From Siminovitchia fortis (GTDB taxonomy: Bacteria > Bacillota > Bacilli > Bacillales > Bacillaceae_C): a stretch of DNA of 45,452 nucleotides. The translations under genes were made by a program, and so were the position numbers. The notes under the pieces are model-generated. The model saw nothing but the letters and a program-made list of their open reading frames with translations, was not told where the DNA came from and did no database searches. Of this stretch, positions 15,224-23,476 are shown one piece after another; the stretch's first letter is position 1; each line of letters begins with the position of its first letter. The stretch lies in the NCBI RefSeq assembly GCF_003605365.2, contig NZ_QYTU02000033.1, positions 1 to 45,452 on the forward strand, read 5' to 3'.

Positions 15224-16624
15224 ATGGGGACAATTGACATCGTAATCATTATTCTTTATTTTGCCCTGATTGCAGGTGTTGGTGTTTATGGGGCACGGCG
15301 GGCGACGAATTCGGAGGAGTATATGGTTGCAGGACGCAATCTGAATTTCTTTATGTATCTTGGCTGCTTGGCTGCAGTCATACTTGGCGGAGCTTCCACG
15401 ATGGGAACAGCCAAACTGGGGTACGAGTTCGGGCTGTCGGGCATTTGGATGGTTGTTGCGATCGGTGCGGGTGTCGTTTGTCTGGGAATCTTTTTAACAA
15501 AGAAAATATCGCGCTTTAAAGTATTGACGATCAGCGAAATGCTGGAAAAACGCTACAATAAAGAAACGAGACTGGTCAGTGCAATTGTTGCCGCTATTTA
15601 TACCTTGATGTTGACAGTTGTTCAGATGATCGGCATCGGCTCTCTTCTAAATGTCTGGCTGGGGTGGAATTTACCGCTGTGTATCATCCTCGGCGGAGGA
15701 ATCGTTTTTTTATATACCACCTTGGGAGGCATGTGGTCTGTCACAATGACAGATATTGTGCAGTTTGTCATAATGACAGTGGGGGTTTTCTTCCTTATGC
15801 TGCCGCTCAGTCTGTCTAAAGCGGGAGGCTGGGGTACATTAAATGCAGAATTACCAGCGGAATTTTTCAACCTTGGACATATAGGCGGGGACCGCATCTT
15901 CCAATATTTCATCCTGTTTACACTCGGGTTGATGGTTGGACAAGATATATGGCAGAGGCTTTTTACAGCCAGGACGCCTAAAGTATCAAAATACGGTACG
16001 ATGGCAGCAGGAATGTATGCCATGGTCTATGCCATTGCACTGGCAGTTATTGGCATGTGTGCTTTTATCTTGATTCCAAATATCGCCGATACGCAAAATG
16101 TCTTTGCAGAGATGGCGATGGTGGCTTTGCCCCCAGGGATTCTGGGAATTGTTTTGGCGAGCGTCGCTTCAGCCGTCATGTCTACAGCATCCGGGACCAT
16201 CATCGCCTGCTCCACATTAATTTCAAACGATGTTGTCAAAAGATTCTTTAAGCCTGATATAGGTGATAAACAGTTCATGCTTGTTTCCCGTTTGACCACT
16301 GTTGGTATCGGCATCTTCTCAATCATATGCGCCATTTGGATTCAAGATATACTCGTTGCTCTGGACGTTGCCTACGCCGTATTATCAGGCGCTTTATTCT
16401 TCCCGGTTATCTTCGGATTGTTTACAAAGAAAGTCAACGCCCGGGCGGCCTTTTACTCTATCATTTTAAGTGCAGCCGTCATTCTTGCGGGATTGGGAAT
16501 ATTGGGCATTACAGCAACGGAGCCGATTGTTTACGGTTTGGCGGTTAGCCTGGTCTCAATTGTCCTGCTCTCGTTTTTCCCATCTAAAAAAGAGAAAAAT
16601 GAAGCGGATATAAAGGTTGGATAA
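15224..16624 (+). CDS. Sodium:solute symporter family transporter
   Basis: A 466-residue membrane protein of the SSS family with about 13 hydrophobic segments. The N-terminal stretch with Gly-rich GVGVYGARRATNSEEYMVAGR and the ASAVMSTASGTIIACSTLIS region are typical of SSS sodium-site helices. ATG at 15224 follows AAGGGGGAT; a TTG one codon earlier is an alternative. The preceding cre-like site suggests repression when preferred sugars are present, fitting uptake of a carbon or nitrogen source, perhaps an amino or organic acid feeding the neighbouring catabolic genes. It is closest in look to Bacillus YodF/YhjB-type proteins, whose substrates are unassigned. A terminator follows at 16769. Confidence 0.88.
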   Translation: MGTIDIVIIILYFALIAGVGVYGARRATNSEEYMVAGRNLNFFMYLGCLAAVILGGASTMGTAKLGYEFGLSGIWMVVAIGAGVVCLGIFLTKKISRFKVLTISEMLEKRYNKETRLVSAIVAAIYTLMLTVVQMIGIGSLLNVWLGWNLPLCIILGGGIVFLYTTLGGMWSVTMTDIVQFVIMTVGVFFLMLPLSLSKAGGWGTLNAELPAEFFNLGHIGGDRIFQYFILFTLGLMVGQDIWQRLFTARTPKVSKYGTMAAGMYAMVYAIALAVIGMCAFILIPNIADTQNVFAEMAMVALPPGILGIVLASVASAVMSTASGTIIACSTLISNDVVKRFFKPDIGDKQFMLVSRLTTVGIGIFSIICAIWIQDILVALDVAYAVLSGALFFPVIFGLFTKKVNARAAFYSIILSAAVILAGLGILGITATEPIVYGLAVSLVSIVLLSFFPSKKEKNEADIKVG

Positions 16625-16637
16625 CGGTTTTGCTGAA

Positions 16638-16735
16638 TTCGTGCAATTCCGGCTCAAAATTGTGCAATTCAAGCCCAATATCGTGCAATTCCGTCCGAGG
16701 TTCGTGCAATGAATAATCAATTTCGTGCAATCCAA
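16638..16735 (+). repeat. 21-bp-period repeat array A (5 units)
   Basis: Cores TTCGTGCAATT and close variants start at 16638, 16659, 16680, 16701 and 16722, an exact 21-bp period. About 10 variable bases separate the cores, tending to end in A-rich triplets. The array lies between the symporter stop and its terminator and is not a known CRISPR or coding pattern. Confidence 0.85.
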
Positions 16736-16768
16736 CCTAAAATTTTACAATAATGGGCTTAAACGTAA

Positions 16769-16796
16769 AAAGCAGATCATTAAGGTCTGCTTTTTT
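16769..16796 (+). terminator. Rho-independent terminator
   Basis: AAAGCAGA and TCTGCTTT form an 8-bp stem with a 9-nt loop, and the T-run continues past the stem. It ends the symporter transcript after repeat array A. Confidence 0.8.
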
Positions 16797-16871
16797 CTAT
16801 AAACTTGTAAAAGAAGGATTTTGTTAGAAAATGTAGAATTTCATTTTAATTACTATAAAGGGGTTGTATCA

Positions 16872-17834
16872 ATGATTGTAAAAAAGAAAATTGTTCCTAT
16901 CCTTATCCGGAGGCTGGAGGCCCTAAACCGAAGACTTCCAGAGACGAATCTGAAGAGATTGACTGTTATAAAGGATTTGAATATTAGGAAGGCCGGACAT
17001 AAAGGAGAGCACTCAATTGATTACCACTTAAGTTTTCTCGAGGAAAAGCGATACCATATTCTTCATGACTTAAGATTGTTGAACCATTTCGGATTAGATT
17101 ACTTCCAACTTGATAATGTCATTATATCTACTTCTTTTATTACCTTAATTGACGTGAAGAATTATAAAGGAATCATCCAGTTTGATGATCAGTATCATCA
17201 GTTGATACAAATAGCAGACGGGAAAAAAAGAGCGCTGGAAGATCCTATTCCACAAATAAGAAGGCAGAAACTGCAATTAAAGAAATGGCTGCATTCCCAT
17301 CGTTTCCCCGATATTCCCATCGAGCCTCTGATTGTGATCAGCAATCCATCCACTATTATTGAAACAACAGGTCATTCCACCTACTTTAAATATATTACCC
17401 ACAGTATTAATCTACCGTTTCAAATCAAATCTTTCGAGGAAAAACATCCGGTAGAGGTATTTACACAAAAAGACTTATACAGACTGGGAAATGTGCTAAT
17501 GAAAAAAGACAACCCCCTCGACTACAATGTACTTGATTATTATGGTATCCATCCGGATGAATTGATAAGAGGCGTACACTGTCCCAAATGTTTTGCCATT
17601 CCAATGAAACGGGGTCATGGTAGGTGGATATGCCTGGATTGTGAGTTTGCTTCTGCAGATGCCCATATTTATTCCATTCAAGATTATAAATTACTTTTTG
17701 GTCATATAATCACAAACGAAATGCTCCGTAAATTCCTTCTCTTGGAAAATTCCCGCACGATTGCGACCAATATTTTAAAATCGATGAATCTTCGTCATAC
17801 TGGAGAGACGAAAGGAAGGATATATTTTCTCTGA
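16872..17834 (+). CDS. NERD-domain protein with C-terminal zinc ribbon
   Basis: A 320-residue protein. The N-terminal NERD (nuclease-related) domain shows the restriction-like motif order: GHKGE (42-46), DNVIIS (81-86) and IDVKNYKG (93-100), with Glu46, Asp81 and Asp94/Lys96 the likely catalytic residues. Near the C-terminus Cys237, Cys240, Cys254 and Cys257 form a CxxC-CxxC zinc-ribbon knuckle. This pairing is known in Bacillus NERD proteins of unclear function, possibly DNA processing. The start at 16872 has AAAGGGG about 9 nt upstream; a leftward extension to 16821 lacks a site. The gene stands alone, with a 21-bp repeat array on each side, and could be an inserted cassette. Confidence 0.88.
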   Translation: MIVKKKIVPILIRRLEALNRRLPETNLKRLTVIKDLNIRKAGHKGEHSIDYHLSFLEEKRYHILHDLRLLNHFGLDYFQLDNVIISTSFITLIDVKNYKGIIQFDDQYHQLIQIADGKKRALEDPIPQIRRQKLQLKKWLHSHRFPDIPIEPLIVISNPSTIIETTGHSTYFKYITHSINLPFQIKSFEEKHPVEVFTQKDLYRLGNVLMKKDNPLDYNVLDYYGIHPDELIRGVHCPKCFAIPMKRGHGRWICLDCEFASADAHIYSIQDYKLLFGHIITNEMLRKFLLLENSRTIATNILKSMNLRHTGETKGRIYFL

Positions 17835-17842
17835 AAAAGGCA

Positions 17843-17961
17843 TTCGTGCAATTCTGTTCAAGAATCGTGCAATTAACAGGTAGATTCGTGCAATTCCCAA
17901 GTGAATTCGTGCAATTCCTGCTCAGATTCGTGCAATTCCACCCAAAGTTCGTGCAATGGAC
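17843..17961 (+). repeat. 21-bp-period repeat array B (6 units)
   Basis: Cores TTCGTGCAATT start at 17843, 17864, 17885, 17906, 17927 and 17948, exactly 21 bp apart, with variable 10-bp fillers. The array starts 9 bp after the NERD stop. One frame stays open through all units as repeats of the pattern [FI]VQ[FLW]xxx, but it has no start codon or ribosome site of its own. Confidence 0.88.
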
Positions 17962-17984
17962 CCACCCTTTATCATAAAATGGCT

Positions 17985-18012
17985 AAAAGCAGACCCTTCA
18001 GGGCCTGCTTTT
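17985..18012. terminator. Bidirectional terminator
   Basis: AAAAGCAG-A-CCC pairs with GGG-C-CTGCTTTT around a TTCA loop, with one internal mismatch. It lies between the NERD gene and the convergent coat gene and probably serves mainly the minus-strand genes. Confidence 0.65.
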
Positions 18013-18018
18013 GCCAGT

Positions 18019-18363
18019 TTATTGAACTCCGCCATACGGAAATTGGTTGGAATATCCGGCGTGCTGCTGGTAAGATTGCTGGATCTTCTGCTCGCTTTCC
18101 GCATCAAAGGAGTACCAGCCGTTTTTGAACATGTGTTCAAACAGGCTGCGCTGCGCATGCTGCGTTTCGTTGAAAATGGTAAGCAGATCATCATAGAGAT
18201 GCTGGTGGCTTGCTTCGTGAAGAGCAACCGCGTAGCTGTTTGTCATGTATTTTTCCGTTGCCAGCATGTCGTTCATAAAATCACGGTCATTCATCTGCGG
18301 CGTCTTTGGAACTTGCATCGACGGGTTCTGGATTTTTTGTCCCGGTTGGTTTTGGTTATTCAT
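18019..18363 (-). CDS. CotF-like spore coat protein
   Basis: A 114-residue protein with a Gln/Asn/Pro-rich N-terminus. A CotF-like helical region follows, with DRDFMNDMLATEKYMTNSYAVALHEASH then LYDDLLTIFNETQHAQRSLFEHMFKNGW, the usual pattern of small Bacillus spore-coat proteins of the ferritin-like CotF family. The start at 18363 has AAAGGAG about 12 nt upstream. It is the second gene of a minus-strand pair with the gene at 18386. It should be made in the mother cell late in sporulation; no sigma-K promoter was found with confidence. The position beside the proline dehydrogenase and fad genes matches the yusN region of B. subtilis. Confidence 0.82.
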   Translation of the reverse strand: MNNQNQPGQKIQNPSMQVPKTPQMNDRDFMNDMLATEKYMTNSYAVALHEASHQHLYDDLLTIFNETQHAQRSLFEHMFKNGWYSFDAESEQKIQQSYQQHAGYSNQFPYGGVQ

Positions 18364-18385
18364 GTAAGTTGCGGTCTCCTTTCTA

Positions 18386-18649
18386 TTACATGATTTGGTT
18401 GTTCTGCTGCTTTTCCTGCAAGTGGGCAAGCAGCATTTCGTAATGGCGCTGGTGCATTTGTCCGCATTTTTCGATTTCCGTTTTGATGGCCTGGTCCTGG
18501 CACTGCCCCGCAAAAAAATGTGCTTTTTTCATTGCCAGCAGGTTCCACGCCAGCATATCATTGATGTAAGAGAGATCTTTTGTTGTAATGACGTGCGGCG
18601 GTTGCGGCATGATCGGCTGCTGCTGATTCGGCATTTGCTGATTTTGCAT
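18386..18649 (-). CDS. Small CotF-like spore coat protein
   Basis: An 87-residue protein. The Gln/Pro/Met-rich N-terminus (about 1-20) is followed by a helical segment (TTKDLSYINDMLAWNLLAMKKAHFF, then CGQMHQRHYEMLLAHL), the short form of the CotF/YusN-like coat family. AAGGAGG sits at normal distance before the ATG on the minus strand. It lies 22 bp upstream of the second coat gene, and both share the ending terminator at 17985. It presumably forms a two-subunit helical coat component with its neighbour (inference). Confidence 0.78.
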   Translation of the reverse strand: MQNQQMPNQQQPIMPQPPHVITTKDLSYINDMLAWNLLAMKKAHFFAGQCQDQAIKTEIEKCGQMHQRHYEMLLAHLQEKQQNNQIM

Positions 18650-18747
18650 ATCTTTCCCTCCTTGATCTTTACAAAATAGCTTGCGTGCACGTATGATTTT
18701 TATTCATGAAAATGGTAAACAACAAAACTGAAAAGTGATACGATACA

Positions 18748-18761
18748 GGAAAGCGGTTACA
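18748..18761. promoter_or_regulatory. cre-like site
   Basis: GGAAAGCGGTTACA matches the catabolite-responsive element except at the first base. It lies 31 bp before the proline dehydrogenase start, suggesting CcpA control. Confidence 0.45.
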
Positions 18762-18792
18762 TTCAGAATTGCATTCCTAGGAGGCATCATTC

Positions 18793-19710
18793 ATGGAAAA
18801 TGTAATGCGCAATTTCTTTTTGTTTTTATCAAAAAATAAATTTCTTACAAGGTCGGCAAAAAAATACGGTCTTCGCTTCGGAGCTGCAAGGTTTGTCGCC
18901 GGTGAAACCATCGAACAGGCGGCTGCCGTTATCAGGGATCTGAATGAAAAAGGGTTGAAGGCCACGATTGATTACCTGGGGGAATTCGTTGACAACAAAA
19001 AGGAAGCAGATCAAATGGCGGACAATTGCATCAATGCAATCGAGGCGATCGGGCGGGAGAAGCTTGATTCGCAAATATCTCTTAAGCTGACATCGATGGG
19101 GATGGATATTTCCGATGACATTGTCATGGCCAACATGAAAAGAATCATGGAAGCGGCGAAAGAGAATCATGTCTTTGTCACCATTGACATGGAAGATTAT
19201 GAACGGTGTGAAAAGACCCTCCAGATTTTCAAGCAGCTCAGGCTTGAGTATGACAATATCGGAACGGTCATCCAGGCGTATCTTTTCCGGACACTCCAGG
19301 ATATGAAGGACCTGGATGAGTACGCGCCCAGCCTGCGACTCGTCAAAGGAGCCTATAAGGAGTCTTCCGAAGTAGCATTTCCTGACAAAGCGGATGTGGA
19401 TGAGAATTATAAAAAAATCATCCAAATGCATCTTTTGCATGGACATTATACGGCTGTTGCCACACATGATGATGCGATCATCGAATTCACGAAGCAATTC
19501 GTGAAAGACAACAACATATCCAATGATCAGTTCGAGTTTCAAATGCTGTACGGCATCCGGCCGGAACGCCAATTGGAGCTTGCCAAACAAGGCTATACGA
19601 TGCGGGTCTATGTTCCGTACGGAACTGACTGGTACGGCTATTTTATGCGGCGGCTTGCCGAACGGCCGGCCAATGTCTCATTTGTATTAAAAGGATTGCT
19701 TAAAAAATGA
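18793..19710 (+). CDS. Proline dehydrogenase
   Basis: A 305-residue monofunctional FAD-dependent proline dehydrogenase (PutA domain barrel). Conserved motifs are LRLVKGAYKESSEVAF in the middle and MRVYVPYGTDWYGYFMRRLAERPANV near the end, which carries the arginines that hold substrate and flavin. It oxidises proline to pyrroline-5-carboxylate at the membrane, passing electrons to quinone. CTAGGAGG lies about 10 nt before ATG 18793; a second ATG at 18805 is possible. It corresponds to B. subtilis yusM, which also precedes fadNAE. No pyrroline-5-carboxylate dehydrogenase is adjacent, so the second step must be encoded elsewhere. Confidence 0.92.
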   Translation: MENVMRNFFLFLSKNKFLTRSAKKYGLRFGAARFVAGETIEQAAAVIRDLNEKGLKATIDYLGEFVDNKKEADQMADNCINAIEAIGREKLDSQISLKLTSMGMDISDDIVMANMKRIMEAAKENHVFVTIDMEDYERCEKTLQIFKQLRLEYDNIGTVIQAYLFRTLQDMKDLDEYAPSLRLVKGAYKESSEVAFPDKADVDENYKKIIQMHLLHGHYTAVATHDDAIIEFTKQFVKDNNISNDQFEFQMLYGIRPERQLELAKQGYTMRVYVPYGTDWYGYFMRRLAERPANVSFVLKGLLKK

Positions 19711-19746
19711 TGCCAATATATTTTTCGAACTTTTAATTAGAAATGA

Positions 19747-19775
19747 TTGCGCAAATTTTACAATTCCGTTATATT
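19747..19775 (+). promoter_or_regulatory. Probable sigma-A promoter of fadNAE
   Basis: TTGCGC (19747-19752), a 17-bp spacer and TATATT (19770-19775). The -35 is weak but the spacing is ideal, and the FadR box lies downstream of the expected start site. Confidence 0.55.
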
Positions 19776-19825
19776 AGTAGTTAACGAGACTCATTTCATA
19801 CATGAGATTTTTTTTAAAAACAAAA

Positions 19826-19843
19826 TGAATGAGTGTTCATTCA
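19826..19843. promoter_or_regulatory. FadR operator
   Basis: TGAATGAGTGTTCATTCA is a perfect palindrome in its seven-base arms and fits the TGAATGAnTAnTCATTCA type of operator known for Bacillus FadR (YsiA). It lies between promoter and start of fadN, so FadR should repress until long-chain acyl-CoA releases it. Confidence 0.85.
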
Positions 19844-19866
19844 AAGTTATGAAGGAGGAAATTGCA

Positions 19867-22251
19867 TTGTCATTTCGAATTCGAAAGGCGGCAGTCCTTG
19901 GTTCAGGAGTCATGGGCTCCGGCATAGCTGCGCACTTGGCCAACGTTGGGATCCCAACCCTGCTTCTGGATATTGTTCCAAAGGAGCTGACGGAAAAAGA
20001 AAAGGCAAAGGGCCTGACACTGGAAGACAGAGAGGTGCGGAACAGGAATACGGCAGAAGCTTTGAAAAAACTGTTGAAGCAAAAGCCTGCTCCTCTTACA
20101 AGCAAGAAAAATCTGAACCTGATCACAGCCGGAAATCTGGAAGATGACTTAGACAAACTGAAAGATGTGGATTGGATCATTGAAGTGGTAGTGGAAAACC
20201 TTGAAGTGAAAAAGAAAGTGTTTGAACAGGTTGACCAATACAGGAAAGCAGGATCAATCATCAGCTCCAACACATCAGGAATATCTGTGGAAGCGATGTC
20301 AGAAGGAAGGTCCGATGATTTCCAGAAACATTTCCTTGGGACACACTTTTTCAATCCGCCGCGCTATTTGAAGCTGTTGGAAGTCATCCCGACAAAAAAG
20401 ACTGAGCCTGAAGTGCTCGAGTTTATGAAAAAATTCGGGGAAGATGTACTGGGCAAGGGGGTCGTTGTTGCCAAAGACACACCGAATTTTATCGCAAACC
20501 GCATCGGGACGTACGGCCTTCTCATAGCTGTCAGAGAAATGTTGAAAGGCGGATACAGCATTGGTGAAGTGGATTCCATCACGGGAACGTTGATCGGAAG
20601 GCCGAAAAGCGCCACGTTCAGGACGCTCGATGTTGTCGGTCTTGATACTTTCATCCATGTCGCCAACAACGTGTACGAACTGGTGGACGGCGAGGAGAAG
20701 GAAGTATTTGAGGTTCCTGATTTTATGAACAAAATGCTTGAAAAAGGCTGGCTTGGCAGCAAATCCGGGCAGGGCTTTTATATGAAAAAGGGCAAGGAGA
20801 TCCTGCAGCTCAATCCGGAAACGTTCGAATATGAACCGCGGAAGAAGTTCAAAACACCAGGACTTGAAATGGCAAAGCAGGAAAAGGGAATAAAGCGGAA
20901 AATGAAAGCGCTTATGTATTCGGACGACCCGGCAGGGAAGCTGCTCTGGAAGATGACGGCTCCGGTGCTGGCAATTTCGGCGGAACTGCTCGGAGAAATT
21001 GCGGACGATATCGTCGCGATTGACCGGGCGATGAAATGGGGGTTCGGATGGGAACTCGGGCCTTTTGAAATGTGGGATGCCATCGGAGTGGAGAGTTCTG
21101 TCGCCAAAATGGAGGAGGAAGGCATCAAGATTCCTGGCTGGGTAAAGGAAATGCTGGATAGCGGCCATACTTCTTTTTATCAAGAAAACGACGGAATCGA
21201 ATACTATTTTTCCAACGGTGAATATAAAGAAATTCCTAAAAATCCTAAAGTGATAGATTTGAAGCTTTTGAAAAAACAGGGGAAAGTGTTAAAGAAAAAT
21301 TCAGGAGCAAGTGTAATTGATGTCGGAGATGGGGTGCTTCTTCTTGAATTTCATTCCAAAAGCAACGCAATCGGATTTGATATCATTCAAATGCTCAATT
21401 ATGCGATCGAAGAAACTGAAAGGAACTATAAGGGCCTCATCATCGGAAATCAGGGAAAAAACTTCTGCGTAGGAGCAAATATTGCCTTGATTTTAATGGC
21501 AGCCCAGGACGATGACATTTTCGAAGCCGATATGATCGTCCGCCAGTTCCAGCAGGCGATGATGAAAATTAAATACAGCGAAAAGCCGGTTGTAGCGGCG
21601 CCATTCGGCATGACGCTCGGCGGGGGAGCAGAGGTCTGCCTGCCTTCTGCACATATCCAGGCATCCATGGAAACGTATATGGGTCTTGTGGAAACAGGCG
21701 TTGGACTCATTCCGGGCGGAGGCGGAAATAAAGAGCTTTATATTAAAACACTAAAGAGCATGGCTGATGGTGTGGAGTTTGATTTGCAGCAAGTGGCGAA
21801 TAAGGTGTTTGAAACGGTCGCCATGGCGAAAGTATCCACTTCAGCGGAAGAAGCGGTGGAAAATAACTTTTTGAATCAGGCGGACGGCATATCTGTCAAT
21901 GGAGACCATCTCATTTATGATGCGAAACAGGCTGTTTTGGCCTTATATGAACAAGGATATAAACCGCCGGCCAGAGAAAAGATCCCAGTTACAGGAGAGA
22001 CAGGATACGCGGCCTTGCTGCTGGGTGCGGAAGCCATGAAGCTGTCAGGCTATATTTCCGAGCATGATATGAAAATAGCGAAGAAATTGGCATATGTGAT
22101 TGCGGGCGGCAAAGTGCCGTATGGAACTGAAGTAGATGAGCAATATTTGCTGGACCTTGAAAGGGAAGCTTTCTTAAGCCTTGCGGCAGAGCCGAAATCA
22201 CAGCAGCGCATGCAGCATATGCTTGTCAAAGGGAAACCATTGAGAAACTGA
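19867..22251 (+). CDS. fadN: 3-hydroxyacyl-CoA dehydrogenase / enoyl-CoA hydratase FadN
   Basis: A 794-residue bifunctional beta-oxidation enzyme. The N-terminal NAD-binding 3-hydroxyacyl-CoA dehydrogenase has GSGVMGSG at about 12-19, HFFNPPRYLKLLEVIP and C-terminal dehydrogenase repeats. An enoyl-CoA hydratase-like domain follows (NQGKNFCVGANI, GMTLGGGAEVCLPS). TTG at 19867 is chosen because AAGGAGG ends 8 nt upstream; the ATG at 19849 would place that ribosome site inside the gene, and a longer frame would run over the FadR box. It is the first gene of fadN-fadA-fadE, in the same order as B. subtilis yusLKJ. The length agrees with the family. Confidence 0.95.
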   Translation: MSFRIRKAAVLGSGVMGSGIAAHLANVGIPTLLLDIVPKELTEKEKAKGLTLEDREVRNRNTAEALKKLLKQKPAPLTSKKNLNLITAGNLEDDLDKLKDVDWIIEVVVENLEVKKKVFEQVDQYRKAGSIISSNTSGISVEAMSEGRSDDFQKHFLGTHFFNPPRYLKLLEVIPTKKTEPEVLEFMKKFGEDVLGKGVVVAKDTPNFIANRIGTYGLLIAVREMLKGGYSIGEVDSITGTLIGRPKSATFRTLDVVGLDTFIHVANNVYELVDGEEKEVFEVPDFMNKMLEKGWLGSKSGQGFYMKKGKEILQLNPETFEYEPRKKFKTPGLEMAKQEKGIKRKMKALMYSDDPAGKLLWKMTAPVLAISAELLGEIADDIVAIDRAMKWGFGWELGPFEMWDAIGVESSVAKMEEEGIKIPGWVKEMLDSGHTSFYQENDGIEYYFSNGEYKEIPKNPKVIDLKLLKKQGKVLKKNSGASVIDVGDGVLLLEFHSKSNAIGFDIIQMLNYAIEETERNYKGLIIGNQGKNFCVGANIALILMAAQDDDIFEADMIVRQFQQAMMKIKYSEKPVVAAPFGMTLGGGAEVCLPSAHIQASMETYMGLVETGVGLIPGGGGNKELYIKTLKSMADGVEFDLQQVANKVFETVAMAKVSTSAEEAVENNFLNQADGISVNGDHLIYDAKQAVLALYEQGYKPPAREKIPVTGETGYAALLLGAEAMKLSGYISEHDMKIAKKLAYVIAGGKVPYGTEVDEQYLLDLEREAFLSLAAEPKSQQRMQHMLVKGKPLRN

Positions 22252-22284
22252 CCAAAGTTTACTAGGAAATGAGGAGGATCATTT

Positions 22285-23460
22285 ATGCGTGAAGCGGTCA
22301 TTGTGGCCGGTGCCAGGACGCCGGTCGGCAAAGCAAAAAAAGGGACGCTCGCCCATACGCGTCCGGATGATCTGGGGGCGCTGGTCGTAAAAGAAACTTT
22401 GAAGCGGGCAGGCGATTATGAAGGAAACATCGATGATATCATAATTGGCTGCGCCGTCCCGGAAGCCGAGCAGGGGTTGAACATGGCACGGAATATCGGG
22501 GGGCTTGCGGGTCTGTCCGATGATGTCCCGGGTATTACGATCAACCGGTTTTGTTCCTCGGGTTTGCAGTCGATAGCATATGCCGCCGAGAGGATCATGG
22601 TTGGATCTTCAGACACAATCATTGCCGGGGGCGCTGAATCGATGAGTCTTGTACCGATGACAGGGCATGTCATCAGGCCGAATCTGCAGCTCGTGGAATC
22701 AGCCCCTGAATATTATATGAGCATGGGGCATACAGCCGAAGAGGTCGCAAGGAAATTCGGTGTATCAAGGGAAGACCAGGATGCTTTTGCGGTACGGAGC
22801 CATCAAAAAGCGGCAAAGGCCATTGCCGAAGGGAAATTCGATGATGAGATCGTTCCGGTAGATGTGGTTGCAAGAACGGTGGGCCCAGATAATAAGTTAA
22901 AAGAAAAGCATATTCAATTTTCCCGGGACGAGGGAGTCCGTCCGGATACGAATATGGAAGTACTGTCAAAGCTTCGCCCGGCGTTCTCTGTCACGGGCTC
23001 GGTCACGGCAGGAAATTCCTCACAAACGAGTGACGGAGCTGCCGCGGTCATGGTGATGGACCGGGAGAAAGCGTATTCTATCGGGCTTGAGCCGATGTTA
23101 AAATTCCGTTCGTTTGCCGTTGCGGGAGTGGCGCCGGAGATCATGGGTGTGGGGCCGGTTGCAGCTATACCGAAGGCATTGGGAATTGCAGGACTCGAGT
23201 TGTCTGATATCGGCCTGTTTGAATTGAATGAAGCATTTGCATCCCAGGCGATCCAGGTGATACGGGAATTGGGGCTTGATGAAGAAATTGTCAACGTAAA
23301 CGGGGGAGCCATTGCGCTTGGCCATCCGCTCGGATGCACAGGTGCGAAACTGACCTTGACGCTCGCCCATGAAATGAAGCGGCGGCAGGTGCAGTTCGGA
23401 GTCGTCACAATGTGTATCGGCGGCGGTATGGGAGCGGCTGGTGTGTTTGAACTTTTATAA
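22285..23460 (+). CDS. fadA: Acetyl-CoA C-acyltransferase FadA
   Basis: A 391-residue thiolase. The acyl-accepting Cys90 is in [10 protein letters not shown], the His loop is [16 protein letters not shown], and the C-terminal catalytic Cys is in MCIGGGMG. It cleaves 3-ketoacyl-CoA with CoA to acetyl-CoA and a shortened acyl-CoA in the cytoplasm. GAGGAGG precedes the ATG, and it lies 33 bp after fadN. Complete and of normal length. It acts on the product of FadN and completes the beta-oxidation cycle begun by FadE. Confidence 0.95.
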   Translation: MREAVIVAGARTPVGKAKKGTLAHTRPDDLGALVVKETLKRAGDYEGNIDDIIIGCAVPEAEQGLNMARNIGGLAGLSDDVPGITINRFCSSGLQSIAYAAERIMVGSSDTIIAGGAESMSLVPMTGHVIRPNLQLVESAPEYYMSMGHTAEEVARKFGVSREDQDAFAVRSHQKAAKAIAEGKFDDEIVPVDVVARTVGPDNKLKEKHIQFSRDEGVRPDTNMEVLSKLRPAFSVTGSVTAGNSSQTSDGAAAVMVMDREKAYSIGLEPMLKFRSFAVAGVAPEIMGVGPVAAIPKALGIAGLELSDIGLFELNEAFASQAIQVIRELGLDEEIVNVNGGAIALGHPLGCTGAKLTLTLAHEMKRRQVQFGVVTMCIGGGMGAAGVFELL

Positions 23461-23476
23461 AATGGAGGAATGAGCG

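Noticed and set aside
17843-17961. CRISPR array
   Set aside because: Units are 21 bp with an 11-bp core and 10-bp fillers, much too short for CRISPR repeat-spacer units, and there are no cas genes.
18829-19590. Minus-strand frame of 253 codons opposite proline dehydrogenase
   Set aside because: Shadow of a gene with clear catalytic motifs; no start signals.
20299-21183. Minus-strand frame of 294 codons opposite fadN
   Set aside because: It mirrors a certain gene on the plus strand, and its product has no family features.
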